Source: Chromera velia (lineage: Eukaryota > Sar > Chromeraceae). From it: a DNA stretch of 60,741 bases. Below, one piece after another: positions 33,826-47,166 of the stretch. Within the stretch, counting starts at the first letter, position 1; each line of letters opens with the position of its first letter. Location of the stretch: the NCBI GenBank assembly GCA_018398765.1, contig JAHBMJ010001516.1:35941-96681 (forward strand), in the 5' to 3' direction. The notes under the pieces are model-generated. The model had not been told where the DNA came from. It worked only from the letters and a program-made list of their open reading frames with translations, and made no database searches. A program made the position numbers and the translations under genes.

Positions 33826-34969
33826 TTGATCGACAGGATGGAAGAGAGGAAGGAACGAAGGAAGGAACGTGATCGAATGAGTGCATCGAACCCGCCGTCA
33901 GCCACCCCCCGGGTCCCTTTCCTCATCACATTCCTTCCTTTTCTTCCCTCCTTCCTTGCTTTGTTTCTTTCTTCCGACGATCGATCGATGCTTCTTCCCT
34001 CTTCCCTCCCTTTCAGGAAGAGCTTGATCCATCGATGCAGTGACCATTCTTTCCTTTCTTTGTTTCTTTCACTCCCCGAATCAAGAGACTTGTTTGTTGC
34101 ATGTGCATGTGAATAGTCAATGATGGAAAACGAATTAAAGAATTAACTCGGGGGATGCACCAGTGCCTGCATGTTTTCGTGAAAGTTGACGATCGATGCA
34201 TGTCGTCACAAATTCATTCGATCAATCGATTCGCTATCCATTTAGGGAGCTACGAGGGCGCTTCCGATTTGAAAGTGCATGGAATTCACACTCATTGGAA
34301 CCTTTGCTTTGCTTTGAAAGTGCCATGCATCCATTGTTGTGCCTACCATTCGGAAGCTACTGACTGCATGGAGAAGCATGTTTGTTTTCTGCTTTGCTCA
34401 CGCAGAGAGGGAGACAGAAAGACAGACAGACAACACGAGGGTCCCTCTGCACTCTTTTCTTCTCCTTTGTTCAGTTCGTCGCTTCCCTCACGCTTTACAA
34501 CTGTTCTCGCTCTGTTGCACGTTCGAGCACCCCGCCGACCAATATGGACGCTTTATTGTATTGTTCATTCAACCGGACACGTCGGCAGGCAGACGGAAGG
34601 CGTTCGAAACAAGGAAAGAAAGATCGCTCAAAACAAAAAGCGTCAGAACGCCTACGAACAAGGCAAGACAGCTGCATGACTGCATTGGGGTGACTGATTT
34701 CGTCAAACCACCCCACTACCAACCTTTGGGGGCCGCATGCTCTTTTTTCTTTTTTCCGTTTCTTTCGGAACAGCTAGGAACAAAACATTGCAACAACATA
34801 ACAAAGACGTACACACATGATAGTCTGCAAACACCCACTATGAGGCAAGAGACAGACACACGAACAAAACAGTCCCAAGGCACGTGCATGCCCCGAGACT
34901 CTCTTCGCTCTCCCACAGCAGCAACGCAGACAACAGGCAGTACAGCGCGCTTTGCACTCTCTCCCTGAA

Positions 34970-34985
34970 TGCATGCATGCATGCA
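34970..34985. promoter_or_regulatory. Quadruple-overlap TGCATGCA tract
   Basis: An uninterrupted run of alternating TGCA units giving several overlapping TGCATGCA sites. Elsewhere in this window such tracts fall between divergent genes, so this may mark an unannotated promoter. Confidence 0.3.
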
Positions 34986-36504
34986 GTACGTATCACGCAT
35001 TCCATCCGTCTTCGAAGTACTTTCATTAGACGACAGTCGTCTCAACCTGACTTTTTCTTCATACGGACACACATCGGTATTTGTTCCTGTGTAAAGCGTG
35101 TATGCAAGCAGACTGAGAAGACAGACAGACAAACAGACATACAGACACGAGTCTTGTTTGTGTCATCGTCTCGACTGCTTTCTTCTTCTTTTTTCCTTAA
35201 TTCTCGAGAGCCTGCTTCCTGAGAGCTTAGAAAGAGAAAAGAAAGAGCCAGAGGTCTATTGAGCGTCCTTTTGAGCGCAATTTTTGTTTCCGGGCGACCT
35301 GCCAATTTCCTCCAGCTCCCTACGGTTGCATGCACAGAAGGCCCTGCCCCTCTCGGTCTCCCTGCCTAGTTCTCTTTGCCGTTTTTTGCATGCGCGCTCC
35401 CTTTCTCTTGTGTGTCTCCTGTCTACCAGTGAGACATCCAAGGAGGACCCCTGCAGGAGAGAAGAGAGGAAAGGGTCAGGAAGATCCCTCCCGTCTATCT
35501 CGCTGTCTTGCAGTACTGCATCAACACACAAACCACACAGGTAGGTACACACACAGACGGACATGCAGGCACGAAGGACACCGCAGTACCAGAGGCTGGG
35601 TGGGGGGATACTCACCCTGTGCAGACCTCAATTTCCGTTTTCACTCTTTCTTTCTTCCTTTCTTTGTCACTTCAGCCTTTTACGCTCACGCACGTACTTG
35701 GCCGACTCACCTCAATCGGACAGGACAATCAGCCACCGCTATCAGTTGCTCTCTCTCTCTCTCTCTTTCTCTCTCGCTGAGAGGGCTCCTCCAAACATCC
35801 CCAATTTCCTTCAAACAAACGATTGATGCCTGCAAGAACCGATGGAACCTTCAACCCTCCCCGATTCGTATGAGAAAAGAGAGAGACGACAGACAGAAAC
35901 GAAGACAAGAGAGGAGAAGACCACCAATCAATCCGTGACTGTCTGTCTGTCTGTCTGTGCAAGTCCGGATTCCGAAACCTGACAGATACACAGCTTTCCT
36001 TCCTTCCAACCGGCTCCCGCTCTCTTCCTCTCCTCTGCTATCCGTCTCCTCTCTTTCTCGATCAGATCTCCCCATTCATTGATTCATTCACCCAATACAA
36101 ACTGTAATATGAATACAGTTTCACAGAACGGGACATGCGAGCCCGTACACACACGGAGGCGGGGGCTGAGGGAGGGAGGGAGGGACGGAGGCGATAGTCA
36201 GGCAGGGAAAGGGGGCAGCAAAAAACAACTTCCCACCAACCCACTACTGATCAGCGGACCAAAAGGACGAAGGAAGGCAAACGAAAAGAGATAGGACGAC
36301 GAAAGGACAGAGTCAGCAAGCCCGAATTCAGTGCTGCCGCCCTTGCACCCGCCCCGACAGAAATCTAGGACGAAAGGAATGTCATTGAAGAGAACAGAGG
36401 AGTAAACAGTCAGAACAGGATTGACAGCAAGCCACCTGAAGAAAGGGAGAAAAGAAGGTGGCCAAATTCAAAACGGGCAACTATCCTATCTCTTCTCTTT
36501 ACAC

Positions 36505-38760
36505 CTGGAGTTATAGAATGCTCGTAAGGAACGAGCGACGCTGGGCGGCTTTCGAAAGCTGGAAAGAAGTATTCAGAAGAACTAATCTCCCGAAGCGAAC
36601 TACCCGATTTCTTCATAATCGGTCTGTTGCATCGTCCTCCTGTATTTCTTTTTTCTTTCTCTTTCGACTGCATTCCCTCCCTCCCTCTCAAATTCTGTCG
36701 TCATGCAGACAGAGTACAGACAGAGCGCACAACGAACGATCGAACGAAGCGAATTACCCGACGAGTCGATTTCTCTGTCGGTCGGCTTGCCTTCCTTTTT
36801 TCCTTTTCTGCACGATTGTATTCATTTATTACACTTCCTCAACCAGGCTCTCTCTCTCTCTCTCTCTCTCTCCTTCCCCCTCCCTTTGTCTCTTGTTCCT
36901 TCTCTCGTTGGCAGAAAGAAATACACAGACGTGAAGCGAAGGGTGACACCTTCTAAAGAAAGAAGATTCTAAACGAGTCTTTTGTTCGTCTCGTCGGTTC
37001 TCTAACATTTTGTCCTGCCTGCATCAGTTCGGTCTTCTTTCATGTCATGCGCTTGCTCCTTCATTCGTTCGTGTTCGTTGTCTTTTGACTTCAACTCCGC
37101 TTGTTTGCTCCAAGGTGATGGATGCACTCGTTCCAATTTAAGCGCTCACACACGTGAGGGCTCTTTTTCTTTTGTTCTTCGCCTTCACACACAACATACG
37201 AGAAGAGAGAAAAGAAGAGAGGAGAAGAGAAGGCAAACGCGAAAAGAGGGGAAGAGAGGCAAAGACCATCCAGAAAGAGCAGATGAGTGAGTCAGCTCCG
37301 GCTTCCTTCACCCGCCCCCCCCTCCCCCACTCCGACAGTCATTAATGCATTCCTTCAACGTAGACAGCAGTACGATATCACAAAACAGGAACGCATGTAT
37401 GGCAGAACTGAGCATGCATGTGTACAGGCAGGCACGGAGGGAGGGAGAGGCAGGCAGACTGTATGTTTAGAGACAGATTGCTAGTAAAAAGGACAGCGGG
37501 AAAGAACAACTTTCCGAACACCCACCAGAAGAGAGGAGAGGAGAGGAGGAAGAAAGCACCTCAGTACGAAAGGGGAAGAAGGAAGGGTGCAGAGCTGGTC
37601 TGACTTTCGGGGCACACCGCAAATTGAGTGTACCTACCCATCTACCCAAACACCCGAAAAAGTGAGTGCACAATGGAACGCTTGTACGCGCTCACAGCAG
37701 TTCATGAAAAGCAGCCAATTCAAATGGGCCACAATTCATTCACACACATGCAAAGACAGAATACAATGATGGAACGATGAGCGACGCTGGGAGGGACGAA
37801 CCTTTTCACTCACAAGAAGAATTCAACTGCCCTCCCTACTACCCTGAGCGAACTACCCGACCATCAATTAGAGTTCTCTCTCGGTCGGTTGCATGGTCGT
37901 CCTTTACATTTGTCTCTCTTTCTCTTCTTCTTTCGTCTCCATTCCCTCCTTCCCTCCCTCTCTAACTCTTTCAGTCGAGACAGAGGATCACACGCACGTT
38001 GCCTTTGCTTGCATGTGATTCCCTCTGCCTCTCTTCTTTTCTCGCTTTGGGTTAACAAAAACTGAAAAACCCACGGTCGACGCTGCGAAGCGGTGACTGA
38101 CGGCTTCCAAAAAAAGAAGCTTTCTCTCTTCATCACTGAGGTCTCAAAGAACAGGGCTCCTGCGTCGCCTCTTTCCGCTAGTCTCCCGTCCTCTTCCATC
38201 TCCGCGTCCGTCTACCCGTGCACTTAATTGATTTCTCTGACCTCCTTTCCGTTTCCTTCAGTCTCTTTTCTGGTCTCGCGCTTGCCCCATCTTTTTTTCT
38301 TGTGGCTCGTCTTGACTTCATTTTTGCATACAGTGTTGTTTGCTCGCTGGTGACGCGCCAACACACATGAGGGGAGGCTCTAGTCTTTTTCTTCTTAAAC
38401 CGAGCGACCGATCGACCGAGTGATGGTCTGGTTGATTCATCGATTGAACTCAACGACCGGCCTTAAAACGCTTCTTGCTTCCTTTGTTTGTTGAACTCTT
38501 CAACCCATGCTTCGCTCCGGACACAACATGCGAGAAGAGAGAAGAGAAGAGAAGACAAGATGAGACAAACGAGAAGAGAAGAGAAGAGAAGAGAAGAGAG
38601 GCGAAGACCATCAGACGGATCCGAAAGCCAAGAAAGAGCAGTTCAGCCGGCTCCGGCTTTCTCCATCCGCCTTCTCCCCTCCACCAATCATCTCTCCTTT
38701 GACCGGCTGACCCACGAACCATTGCAATGCACACTCACTCACTGACGCACGCTTGCATGA
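36505..38760. repeat. Diverged tandem duplication of a unit of roughly 1.0 to 1.25 kb
   Basis: Segments at about 36520-37340 and 37776-38760 share collinear blocks. These are GAGCGACGCTGGG near the start, CGAACTACCCGA, CGGTCGGTTGCAT-like DNA with a pyrimidine tract, CTTGACTTCA...GTTTGCTC, and ACAACATRCGAGAAGAGAG followed by AGAAGA runs and a shared CAGCTCCGGCTT-like block. Frames are not conserved between copies, so the duplicated unit does not look protein-coding. Confidence 0.6.
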
Positions 38761-39236
38761 ATGGAGGCGGGGTATATAGATACACGCATGCACAAGTAGG
38801 TAGCCATGCGGACATGGAGTCACGGAGACGTAGGGAAGATAGCAAGGAAGAGGGATAGGAAGATCAGAGAAGAAAGCGAAGGAGAAGATGAACCTGCGCG
38901 ATGCTGTGCACAGCCCACAGCCCTCAGTTCCCTTCCCTTCCCGGCAGGACACATCTAAAGGTCGCTGGAAGAAAAAGGAGCACACGAGCTCCTGAATTTC
39001 CTTCTCTCGACCCCGCTGACCTTTCCCCGTCCGCATTGAAGAGGAACACACACATCACAATTCGAAAGATCATTGAAGAGAAGAGAAGAAAGGAATGAAG
39101 CAGACGGGAAAAGACAGACCGTACACAGACAAGGCCGTATGAACAGAGGCACAGAGAGAGGAGGGGGGCGAAGCCTCTGTCTGTTTGTGTGGAAATGAAT
39201 GAAGAAAATCCTTTTTTCGTTGGTTTTCTTGTCTTG

Positions 39237-39270
<34 letters not shown>

Positions 39271-41776
39271 GATTCCTCTTCCTTCGTCTCCCTCCTAAAG
39301 TCGAACGAATGCCCAGCCATATCGCTCAATCGGGATGAAGAGAATTAACAGAGGGGGAAGCAACCCACGGTTGATTTTCGCGGGAGAAGGCGGAGGAGGG
39401 GGGAGGGGGCTGAAGAAGCCGAGTCCGGACGAAAGAAGAAGAAGAAGACAGCAGGGGCCGAGGAAGAACACAAAAAGAAGCCGAGCACAGGCAATTTCAT
39501 TTCATTCATTTATTCAAAAAAAGAAAGAGGGAATACAGATCAAAAAAACGGTTTAAAAACAGAAACAGCCAGTCTTTGTATGGGCCTCTTGAAGTGCACA
39601 ATGTACAAAGAAGTGAGAAAGTATTCCACGGTACGATGTACAAGAAAGAGAGAGAAATAAAGACGAGTTTTGACTTCGCTTCTCTTTTTAAAAAAGAACA
39701 GAGAAAGAAAATGCAAAAGATCTGGTCGGGGTCGGTCATTTTGGTCTTACAAAAGCGGTGAGCAACCATCTATCTTTCTGACTCAAAGTCAGACCAAACA
39801 ACCGAAAGAGAAAGAGAGAAAGAAAGGCGGGAGGGAAGGCGCGATCCCTTCAACCCACCAAAGAACACTCCGACCGACCTACCTTCGCACTTCAGTTGGT
39901 CAGTCAGTCAGTCAGTCAGATCATGGTACAGAAAGAGAAAGAGAATCCCTCACTTTCAGTACCCATGCAGCCAGCCACCTGTCCACCCTTCCTTCCTGCC
40001 TTCATACGGGTACAAAACAGTAACTGACCGCGCACTCGCCTGCGAGCACGAGACATCCACACGGCACAGCCACATACCTTCGTTCGGGCAAACCGATAGA
40101 AAAGACATCCATCTGCACATGTGAATTCATTTATTGAGAGAGAAAGAAAGAAAGAATTAAAGAAAGAAAGAAAGAAAAGACAGACAGACAGACAGACAGA
40201 CAGAGAACTGCCGCCATTTTCAGCGACAGAGAGTGAGGGCACAACCCCATCATTTATTCAACGAAAGGCACAAACAGATATTACACCTTCGTCCAGAGGC
40301 GCGCATCTCTCCTTCTCTTCAGCTTCCACTGGTTTGCAGTGAGTGTCACGCTCTCTTCTTGCAGTGTTCACAGAGAATGTGAAGACACTCGCAACTCATG
40401 ACAGCATCTTTCTTCTTCTTCTTCTTCTTCGTCTTCTTCTTCTGCGGGCAGAAAACAGGACATCGGAAAGCGAGGACGTTGTTTACGCTCCCCGTGCTCC
40501 TCACAGTGTTTCGATTTCTTCCCTGCGGATGCTTGCTCGTCCCGCCTTTTTGCAGAACGTGGTGAGAAGCAAAGAGGAAAGAAAGTGAAACCAGCACAAC
40601 AAAGCGGCGTTTCCCCTCCCTCTGTGCGTTGTTACCCTCTCCTCTTGTCTTCTCTGTCGGTCTGTGCTGTGCTGGTATGCTCTCTCTTCGACCGTCTTTC
40701 TAACTGCCCCTTCTTCTTCTCTCTTCTTCTGTGCTGAGAGCGTGGAGATTTCTCTACCGAGAAAAGGAGAAAAAAGGATGCTACACACCCCGCTTCCCCT
40801 CCTTTCCTCTCCCTCCCCTTCCAGCCGACTTGCGTGATGATGATGAATGCGTGAATCAATCAAAAAAAGAACATCACCTGCTCATCCAGGGGTCCCTCCC
40901 TCCCCCCCCTAGCAAAGCAAGTCCAACGAATTCAATCCCTCAATCCTTCCCTCCCTCCCTCCCCACTTCAAATAGAATAGAATTGCCCGAACCTCCCCAC
41001 CCCTCCCCGTAAGTCGACTCCCATGCTTCCCACCCCGACAACGATCTGCAATGGTAGGCCCTCAACAGAGAAAAACAGGAAGAAGAAACGCAAAAAAAAA
41101 AGAACGGAAGGACGTTTTTGCCCATCGTCACACACGGAGGGGTCCATACATGGAAGAGCAGTCGACCACTCAACCATCAAGGCAGGCAGGAAGAAAAACG
41201 AGAAAGAAGGAGATACAGAGAAAGACCCGACCCCTCTCATGTATTCATTTCTGCCGTTTCTTTTCCCTTCAAGATGCATCTACACACAACCTCCATTCGT
41301 GCTCAGTCTGTCCAGTTCTCTTCGCCACACGATTCCATTGAAGACAGCCAGACACGCAGGCAGGCCGGCGGTTCTGAGGCCCATGCGGCGACCCCGCACT
41401 GGCTTGAAAGAAACAGAGGGAGAGAAGAAAGACACGCAGGCGGGTGGGCAGGCAAGAAGGAAGAAAGGAAAGAAAGAAAGAAAGAGAGAAGAAGAAAACA
41501 CAGGGACGGAAGACACAAAGAGCTGGCAAGAAAGGAGAAGTGCGTACATGCATACGAACAAAGGACCGACTCCCCACGACGGCCGCATACACAAAAGGAA
41601 AAAAAGGTAACTGAGAAAGACGACGCACAGTCTGGGTCTTAAAAACGAGAAAAGAGAAGGGAAGGGAAGAACGAAAGTGCAGTCTGATTGCGTCGCGTGT
41701 TTGCTTACAGAATGCCTTCTTCTTCTTCTCTTCGCAATGTATTTTTTCCGACCATTTGTGTCTCTTTGCCGTGTAG

Positions 41777-41829
41777 GGGAACGAACGAACGGGGTGGGTT
41801 CGTTTGGGGTTTCTGCACTGAATGAAGAT
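41777..41829 (+). other. Candidate internal exon, plus strand
   Basis: Preceded by TTGCCGTGTAG and followed by GTAAGT. It is open in one frame (ERTNGVGSFGVSALNED) if entered in phase 1. Partner exons were not found. Confidence 0.2.
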
Positions 41830-43243
41830 GTAAGTAAACAAAACCGAACACCCACACACACACACATAGACACAACGAGTCTGCGGACTCGCCGAGCCTT
41901 GTGTGTGCTTGCTTTTGTTCTTCGCACGCTTCCCCCCCCCCCTCACATGTTTTTGTTCGTGTCTCCGTCCTCTTCCGTCGTTCTCCAGTCTTCTCGCACA
42001 CATGCGAGTGAGTCTGCTTGCTTTTCCCGCCTTCGCGTATCACATGTTGTCGCTTTCGCACTCGCTGGCTTACTGCTCGGCGGCTAGAACAGTCGAACAG
42101 GTTAGTTTTGTTTCTTTATTTCTCTCTCAAGAAAAGCTTTTCGGCCGTACCCCGTCTTTATTCCTGTTTATTTGTGGGCGCGTGTGTGTGTGCGTGTGCG
42201 TGTGGGCAAGCATGCGTGTTTTTGTGTGTCGTGTGTGTATTTACATGCGTATGCGTGGCAGTATGTGTGTACTTTCATACGGTGTCTGACGAGGAAATCG
42301 ACTGCAGCAAAGAAAAGGAAAGGAAACGGGCGTGAACGGACGAACCTTCGATGGACAGTTGAAAGAGAGCTCAACGGATAGATATAAAGAAAGAAAGAAA
42401 GAAAGAAGTAGGCTACTTCTCTCTCCCCGCCCCTCTCTCTCTTCCAACTCTTCAGTTGTGCTCAAGCGTGAAGACCCACAGCGACGTTTTTTTCTTTTGC
42501 TCTTCTCCGCTCTCCTCGATTTGTTCCGTTGCTTATACACAACGACAAACAGGATATCACAGGATCCGATATGTCTTCCTGTTTCCTCGACCTCTCCCGC
42601 CCCTCTCCCTCCGTGCGTGTGTGTGCAGATATAAAGAAAGACATCGATCACATTCTTTTCTCTCCACTAGACCGACTACGCTGTCCCCAAATCCACAAAA
42701 AAAAGAATGAAGACTCGTTCGTTGTTTGTGGTTTCATGGCAGGGTGGGCGGAAACCGCGAGGAAAGAAAGGGAGAGGGATGCACTCGTTCATCGTATGTG
42801 CATCAGACATGAAGGCATGTGCATGCACATATATGAATAAATAAGCAGGCTGGCTGTGTGGGGATTTATGCGAAAGAGGAGCAAAATGAGACAGACAACG
42901 GGCGGGTGAAAGAAAAAAGAGGAAACATGCATCCATCTTCCTTCCTTCCTTCCTTCCTTCCTTCATCTTCTCGTCTCTTTTCTTCGATTTGCTCGCGTGC
43001 ATTGGTTGATTAATGCTTTGCATGAAACACAGACAGGATGACTTGACTTGACGTTTGATTGACTGATCAATCTGAGATCACGACATGTCAGTCGATCACT
43101 CGATTAAACCATTCGTACCTTTGTTTCCTTCCATCGTTCCTTCCACTCATTCAGTTCCTTTTCTCCTGTCTATTCCATCAGGTCATCAGTTCATTTTCTT
43201 TCGGATCTTTCCTTTCTTCCCCTTTCGGTGCTTCGTTACCAAA

Positions 43244-46200
43244 TCAGATGAGAGGGCAGAACGGTCGAGGCGGAGGGGCCATTCTCGGAAGCATCGATGC
43301 CCCTGCCTCCGCCCCTGGAGGAACCGAGGGGGTCGCCGTGGTGAAAACGGACGGAAGGGCATTCGAGTAAGAATTCCGAGCCACAACCGCCGAGCTGGTG
43401 CTGGTGCTGGCGGGGAAACAGTAGGAGGTACTGGACCGAGGGAGCAGAGACGAGCTCGCAACACCGCCGCCCCGTGACCCTGAGATCGGTGCAAGACCCT
43501 CGACTGTCCTCGGTGATCTCAACAGGGGTTGTGTGTGTGTGGAAACGCTGGAAGACGAAGAGAGGGCCCCAGCCTGCGGTATCGCCGGGCGGTTGTTCTG
43601 CGTCGCTTGCGCCAGAAGCCTCTCGGCCTCTCGTCGTGACTCCAACGGCCCTGTCAGGAGCACTTTTCGCATTTGCTCCTGGGTGTTCCTCTGCAGAGAC
43701 GGTAGGGGGAGGGAGGGGATATTTTTCTTTCGAGGCTTTCACAAAAAAAGGGATCGTATCACTCTTTTTCCCGCCCTTTCAATCATTCTTCCTGTCGCCT
43801 TTTCACAAAAAGAGAGACAGATGGGCAAGGAAGTAAAAAAATTAGGATGGAAAGAGAGAGAGAAAAAGAAAAGGGAAGGGAGAAGGAGGGAAGGAAAAGA
43901 GCCAGACCAGACAGACTATATGACTTCTTTTTTTCTTGTTTATTTCTTTTTCTTTCCAAACAGACAGACAGCCAGACAGACTATATGTTTCTTCTTTTCC
44001 CTCCGTTTCTTCTTTCCAGACAGATCGAGAAAGCCAAAAGCAAAAAAGCAGGAAAGGGGGAAACCAGAGCCACATTCGAACCAGAAAGCAGAGACATGAG
44101 TGAGAACACAAATGACACATACATCGAGCTTCTTCTTTTCATTGCTTGCACTGCCTCTTTCTCCTGTCTTCTGTTGACCATTCCAAGAAAGTAACACCCC
44201 AACCCCCTCCCCTCTCTTCTCTTTTGACCTGAGGACAACCCCTTCCCCCAAATCCAACCTGGCCACTTGTTTCCTCCTGATGTGCTTTCGGTTGCCGCTT
44301 CTGGATGGAGACCGTTGCCCCGCTCATTCTTTCAATCTGTGCCACTGTGTCACCCTTCACGCCCAGCATCCTCCCCACCAGCCGTTCGGGCACCAGCAAC
44401 ACCGACCGAGCGTCGTCGAGGCACTCCGTCGCCCCCCCCCCTGCCCTGTCAGCACCCCAGAGCGCTAACTTTCCTCTGACCAGCCCTCGGGCGATTTCCA
44501 CCTCTGCCTCTGTCCCCGCTATGTTCAGAATGCGAAAGTTAGGGTCAAAAGGAATCGCCGACATGAAGTCCAAACAGGCACCTGCAAACAAACAAACAGG
44601 CAGGCAGGCAGGCAAGGCGTGCAACGAACGACCAAAAATCAACAATGAAATCGAAGAGCTCGATCATTTAACAATCGGAAATTACAAACATTTAAGTACC
44701 GGAGGACGACCGACAGGCACGAGAGGTAGGCACGAATGGAGGGGAGAGTCAAGGGCGTCATGCAACGGGGGGGGAGGGAGGGAGTGACGGCAGGGACACA
44801 ACACAACAGAAAGGACAGCAGGTAACAACATTGAATGAAGTTTTACACTTTGACGTCTGATTTGGCACCGATGAAAATCAAGACAAGCAGCGTGAATTCA
44901 TCAGTCACTGACTAACCAACCGACTGACTGACTGACCACTGCGTTGCCTGAACTCCCGAATGCACGCACCCCGACCTCCGATCAGTCGCGGCACGTACTT
45001 CAGAGGCACGCGCACCTCCACGTTGAGGACTGCCACTCCCTCGTGCTCCCCTTCTGTCTGTGATCGAGCCCCTACCCTCTGGGCTCTGTCCTCGACGGCT
45101 TCTGCCCCCCCTTCCCGTGTTCCGACTGCTCCGTGCGAGCGTTCATCTCCAGACCCTGGACCGATGTGTGTGCAAGAGACTGAGAGGGCACTCCCACATT
45201 CCGTGGTGCAGAAGGCCTCCAGCGGGAACACGGGGGCTGTTGGGGGAGAGGCGGAGTTAGTGGCGTGGATTCTCCTGTTTGTGATCTTCGCTTCTCCTCG
45301 CTCACCCGTCATACTGGGGGAAGGAAGAAGTGGTTGGGTGTCCGTTGGTGAGCGTGACTGCGACTGACTCCCTCTTTGAGTCTCCGTATCTGTTTCAGGC
45401 GACGAAGAAGGCAGTGAGAGAGGGGGAGGAGGGTGGGACAGGAAGGGACCCTCCGCAGGTGAACTGGACCGAGGAGCCGGGGACATTCCCACGACTCGAC
45501 TCTCACTCGGTTGTTGCTCTGCAAGCCTAACTCTCTCCCCCCCCACTGGGTGTCCCCTTGTTACCGCATCGCCCTGCCCAGGCACGCGAGGTCCTTGCAC
45601 GGGATTGGTCACGGGCAGCACGCTCTGGGCAGACATGGGGGGTGTCGCGTTGGAAGTGGGGGCGGGCACAGGTGGCGGCCAGATGAGCAAATTGTTGGCG
45701 GCAAGTTGGGAAAGCAAGTTAAAAACCCTCCCCTGTTCTTGCAGCTCATTCTGCACTGGCGACTGTCCCCTAGCTTCCCTTCCTCCCCCGCTCCCCTCTG
45801 TACTGTTGGTGCCTTGTCCCTCTGACTGCTGCGGTGTGTTTCCATCTGCACAGTACACGACTGTCTCTTCTAGATCGGCAAGCACTTCGCGTGTTGCTAA
45901 TGCAATGGAGACGAGAGAGCCTGAAACTTTGAGTGCGAAGGCAAGTCTCCCTCTATAGAAAGACACCGACGCGCACTCCCCCAGCAGCCTCAACCGAGCA
46001 CATGTCATTTCTTCAATGATCTTCAACCGAATAGGCAGAGCGGGGATCATAACTCTCTGTGGGAGTTGGAGCTCAATTTCACAATTCTCCAAACTCTGCT
46101 TGCTACCCAATGATCCCACCGCTGTGACAAGTCGGTACATCGGCCCTTTGAAAACCAAAAACAACTTCTGCTTTCCGGTCAAAAAGCAGGGGGGAGAGGC

Positions 46201-46293
46201 TTCGAATAAGCACTCAATTCCAGCAGACGACGCAGCATTTTCAGCGATGTTGGGAGTAACACCGCTTGGCAGTTGCAAGGCCAGAACGCTCAT
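43244..46293 (-). CDS. KH-domain RNA-binding protein, 3 exons
   Basis: Exons 46293-44937, 44581-44259 and 43690-43244 join in phase into 708 residues. Two KH domains are visible. KH1 starts at about 426 (VEVRVPLKYVPRLIGGRGACI, GxxG loop GGRG at about 439-442) and crosses the exon 1/2 junction. KH2 starts at about 512 (SVLLVPERLVGRMLGVKGDT, loop GVKG at 526-529) and ends in exon 3 (VLLTGPLESRREAERLLAQA). The N-terminal 150 residues may hold a degenerate third KH-like fold. About 170-420 is Pro/Ser/Gln-rich and disordered. KH proteins bind single-stranded RNA in splicing, stability or translation control; the specific role here is unknown. Intron 2 holds GACA and GA arrays. The stop in exon 3 was accepted because no better donor was seen. 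Confidence 0.82.
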
Positions 46294-47166
46294 CTTCGTT
46301 TCTCACTCTTTCTTGCTCAGCGTTTTTAAAAACGGGGTTCGAACACCTTCGCGAGAATTTCAAATGCTTCGACTACAGATGGTCCCTTTTCTTTTTTCGA
46401 AAGAAAGACTGGACTACCTTCAAACAGTTACTACCGGCGACCTTTTCAGCCGTAAAAAAACTTGCGCTGAAAAGGCGTCCGGAAGCTTTTCAAACGGAGA
46501 CCTCGACACTTTGACACGCAGACTTTGCCTCGCTTTCCATGCGGTGTACGTATTCATACATATACCCTGCCTTTCTTGTGGATTTTGTGATGCCTTTGAG
46601 AAGTGCCGGGGGTGTCTTTTCAGCTCGAGAAATCTCGGGAAGAGAGAAAGAGAGGACGGGACATGACGGATCATGACGGTTGAGAGAGAGAAACACCGCG
46701 ACGAGAGGAGATGCATGCATGGAGATGCTGCCGACGTGCGGGCGCATATGCATGCATGGGCGCACGAAGCTGGAGCGGCGTCCCATTTCTGCATGCATGG
46801 TCCGCGCGGGTCCATGCAGAGCGGCCTGCATGGGCTCGTGCACCTGTATAACCTGCATTAGCCCTTAATATCCCTTAATAGTTCCCCCGCGTATTGCATG
46901 CCCCTTGCTCCTGCGGGCCGCCGGATGAACAATGATCATGCAACAACATGCGTTCAACGACCCTGAGATACCCTGAGGCTTGTACAAATCACTTGTATCA
47001 TTCACTTCAGACATCTTCAGACTCTGCCTGTTCCGGCCGACGGAGTTGCTTTATTGGTATGTATGTATTAATATATCACCATTTTAATTGTTGCACCGGT
47101 CCACACCGCATCTATATTTTCACGCAGACTGCATGGGGTGGTCTGCGTTTTCGATCTTGATCGGGG
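46294..47166. promoter_or_regulatory. Divergent intergenic region with three TGCATGCA sites
   Basis: TGCATGCA occurs at 46712-46719, 46749-46756 and 46790-46797, plus many GCATG half-sites within 160 bp. The cluster lies about 420-500 bp upstream of the KH gene start and 370-455 bp upstream of the toroid gene. A minus-strand frame over the cluster (46420-46858) is Cys/His-rich only because of the motif. Confidence 0.55.

Larger units (their letters stand above)
33826..43243. other. Gene-poor, microsatellite-rich stretch without a confident gene model
   Basis: No recognised protein family was found in 9.4 kb. Pyrimidine tracts occur in both orientations, so the usual strand hint is ambiguous. 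Isolated splice-bounded frames exist: minus strand at about 35827-35709 (open, ending in a GTGAGT donor), at 36430 downward (WLAVNPVLTVYSSVLFNDIP) and 40346-40440 (Lys-run then SCECLHILCEHCKKRA), and plus strand at 41777-41829. They could not be joined into one gene. Possible content: fast-evolving genes, noncoding transcripts or old repeats. Confidence 0.35.

Noticed and set aside
34155-34968. Plus-strand frames of 174 and 209 residues
   Set aside because: Amino-acid composition is that of random frames, they overlap each other in different frames, and no splice or family evidence supports them.
38138-38205. Possible Rab-type GTPase exon (minus strand, GALFFETS resembling the G5 ETSAK motif)
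   Set aside because: No P-loop, DTAGQ or NKxD exon could be found in phase nearby, and the segment lies in the diverged tandem duplication whose frames are not conserved.
46420-46858. Minus-strand Cys/Met/His-rich frames
   Set aside because: They are generated by the TGCATGCA cluster in a promoter region and have no coding support.
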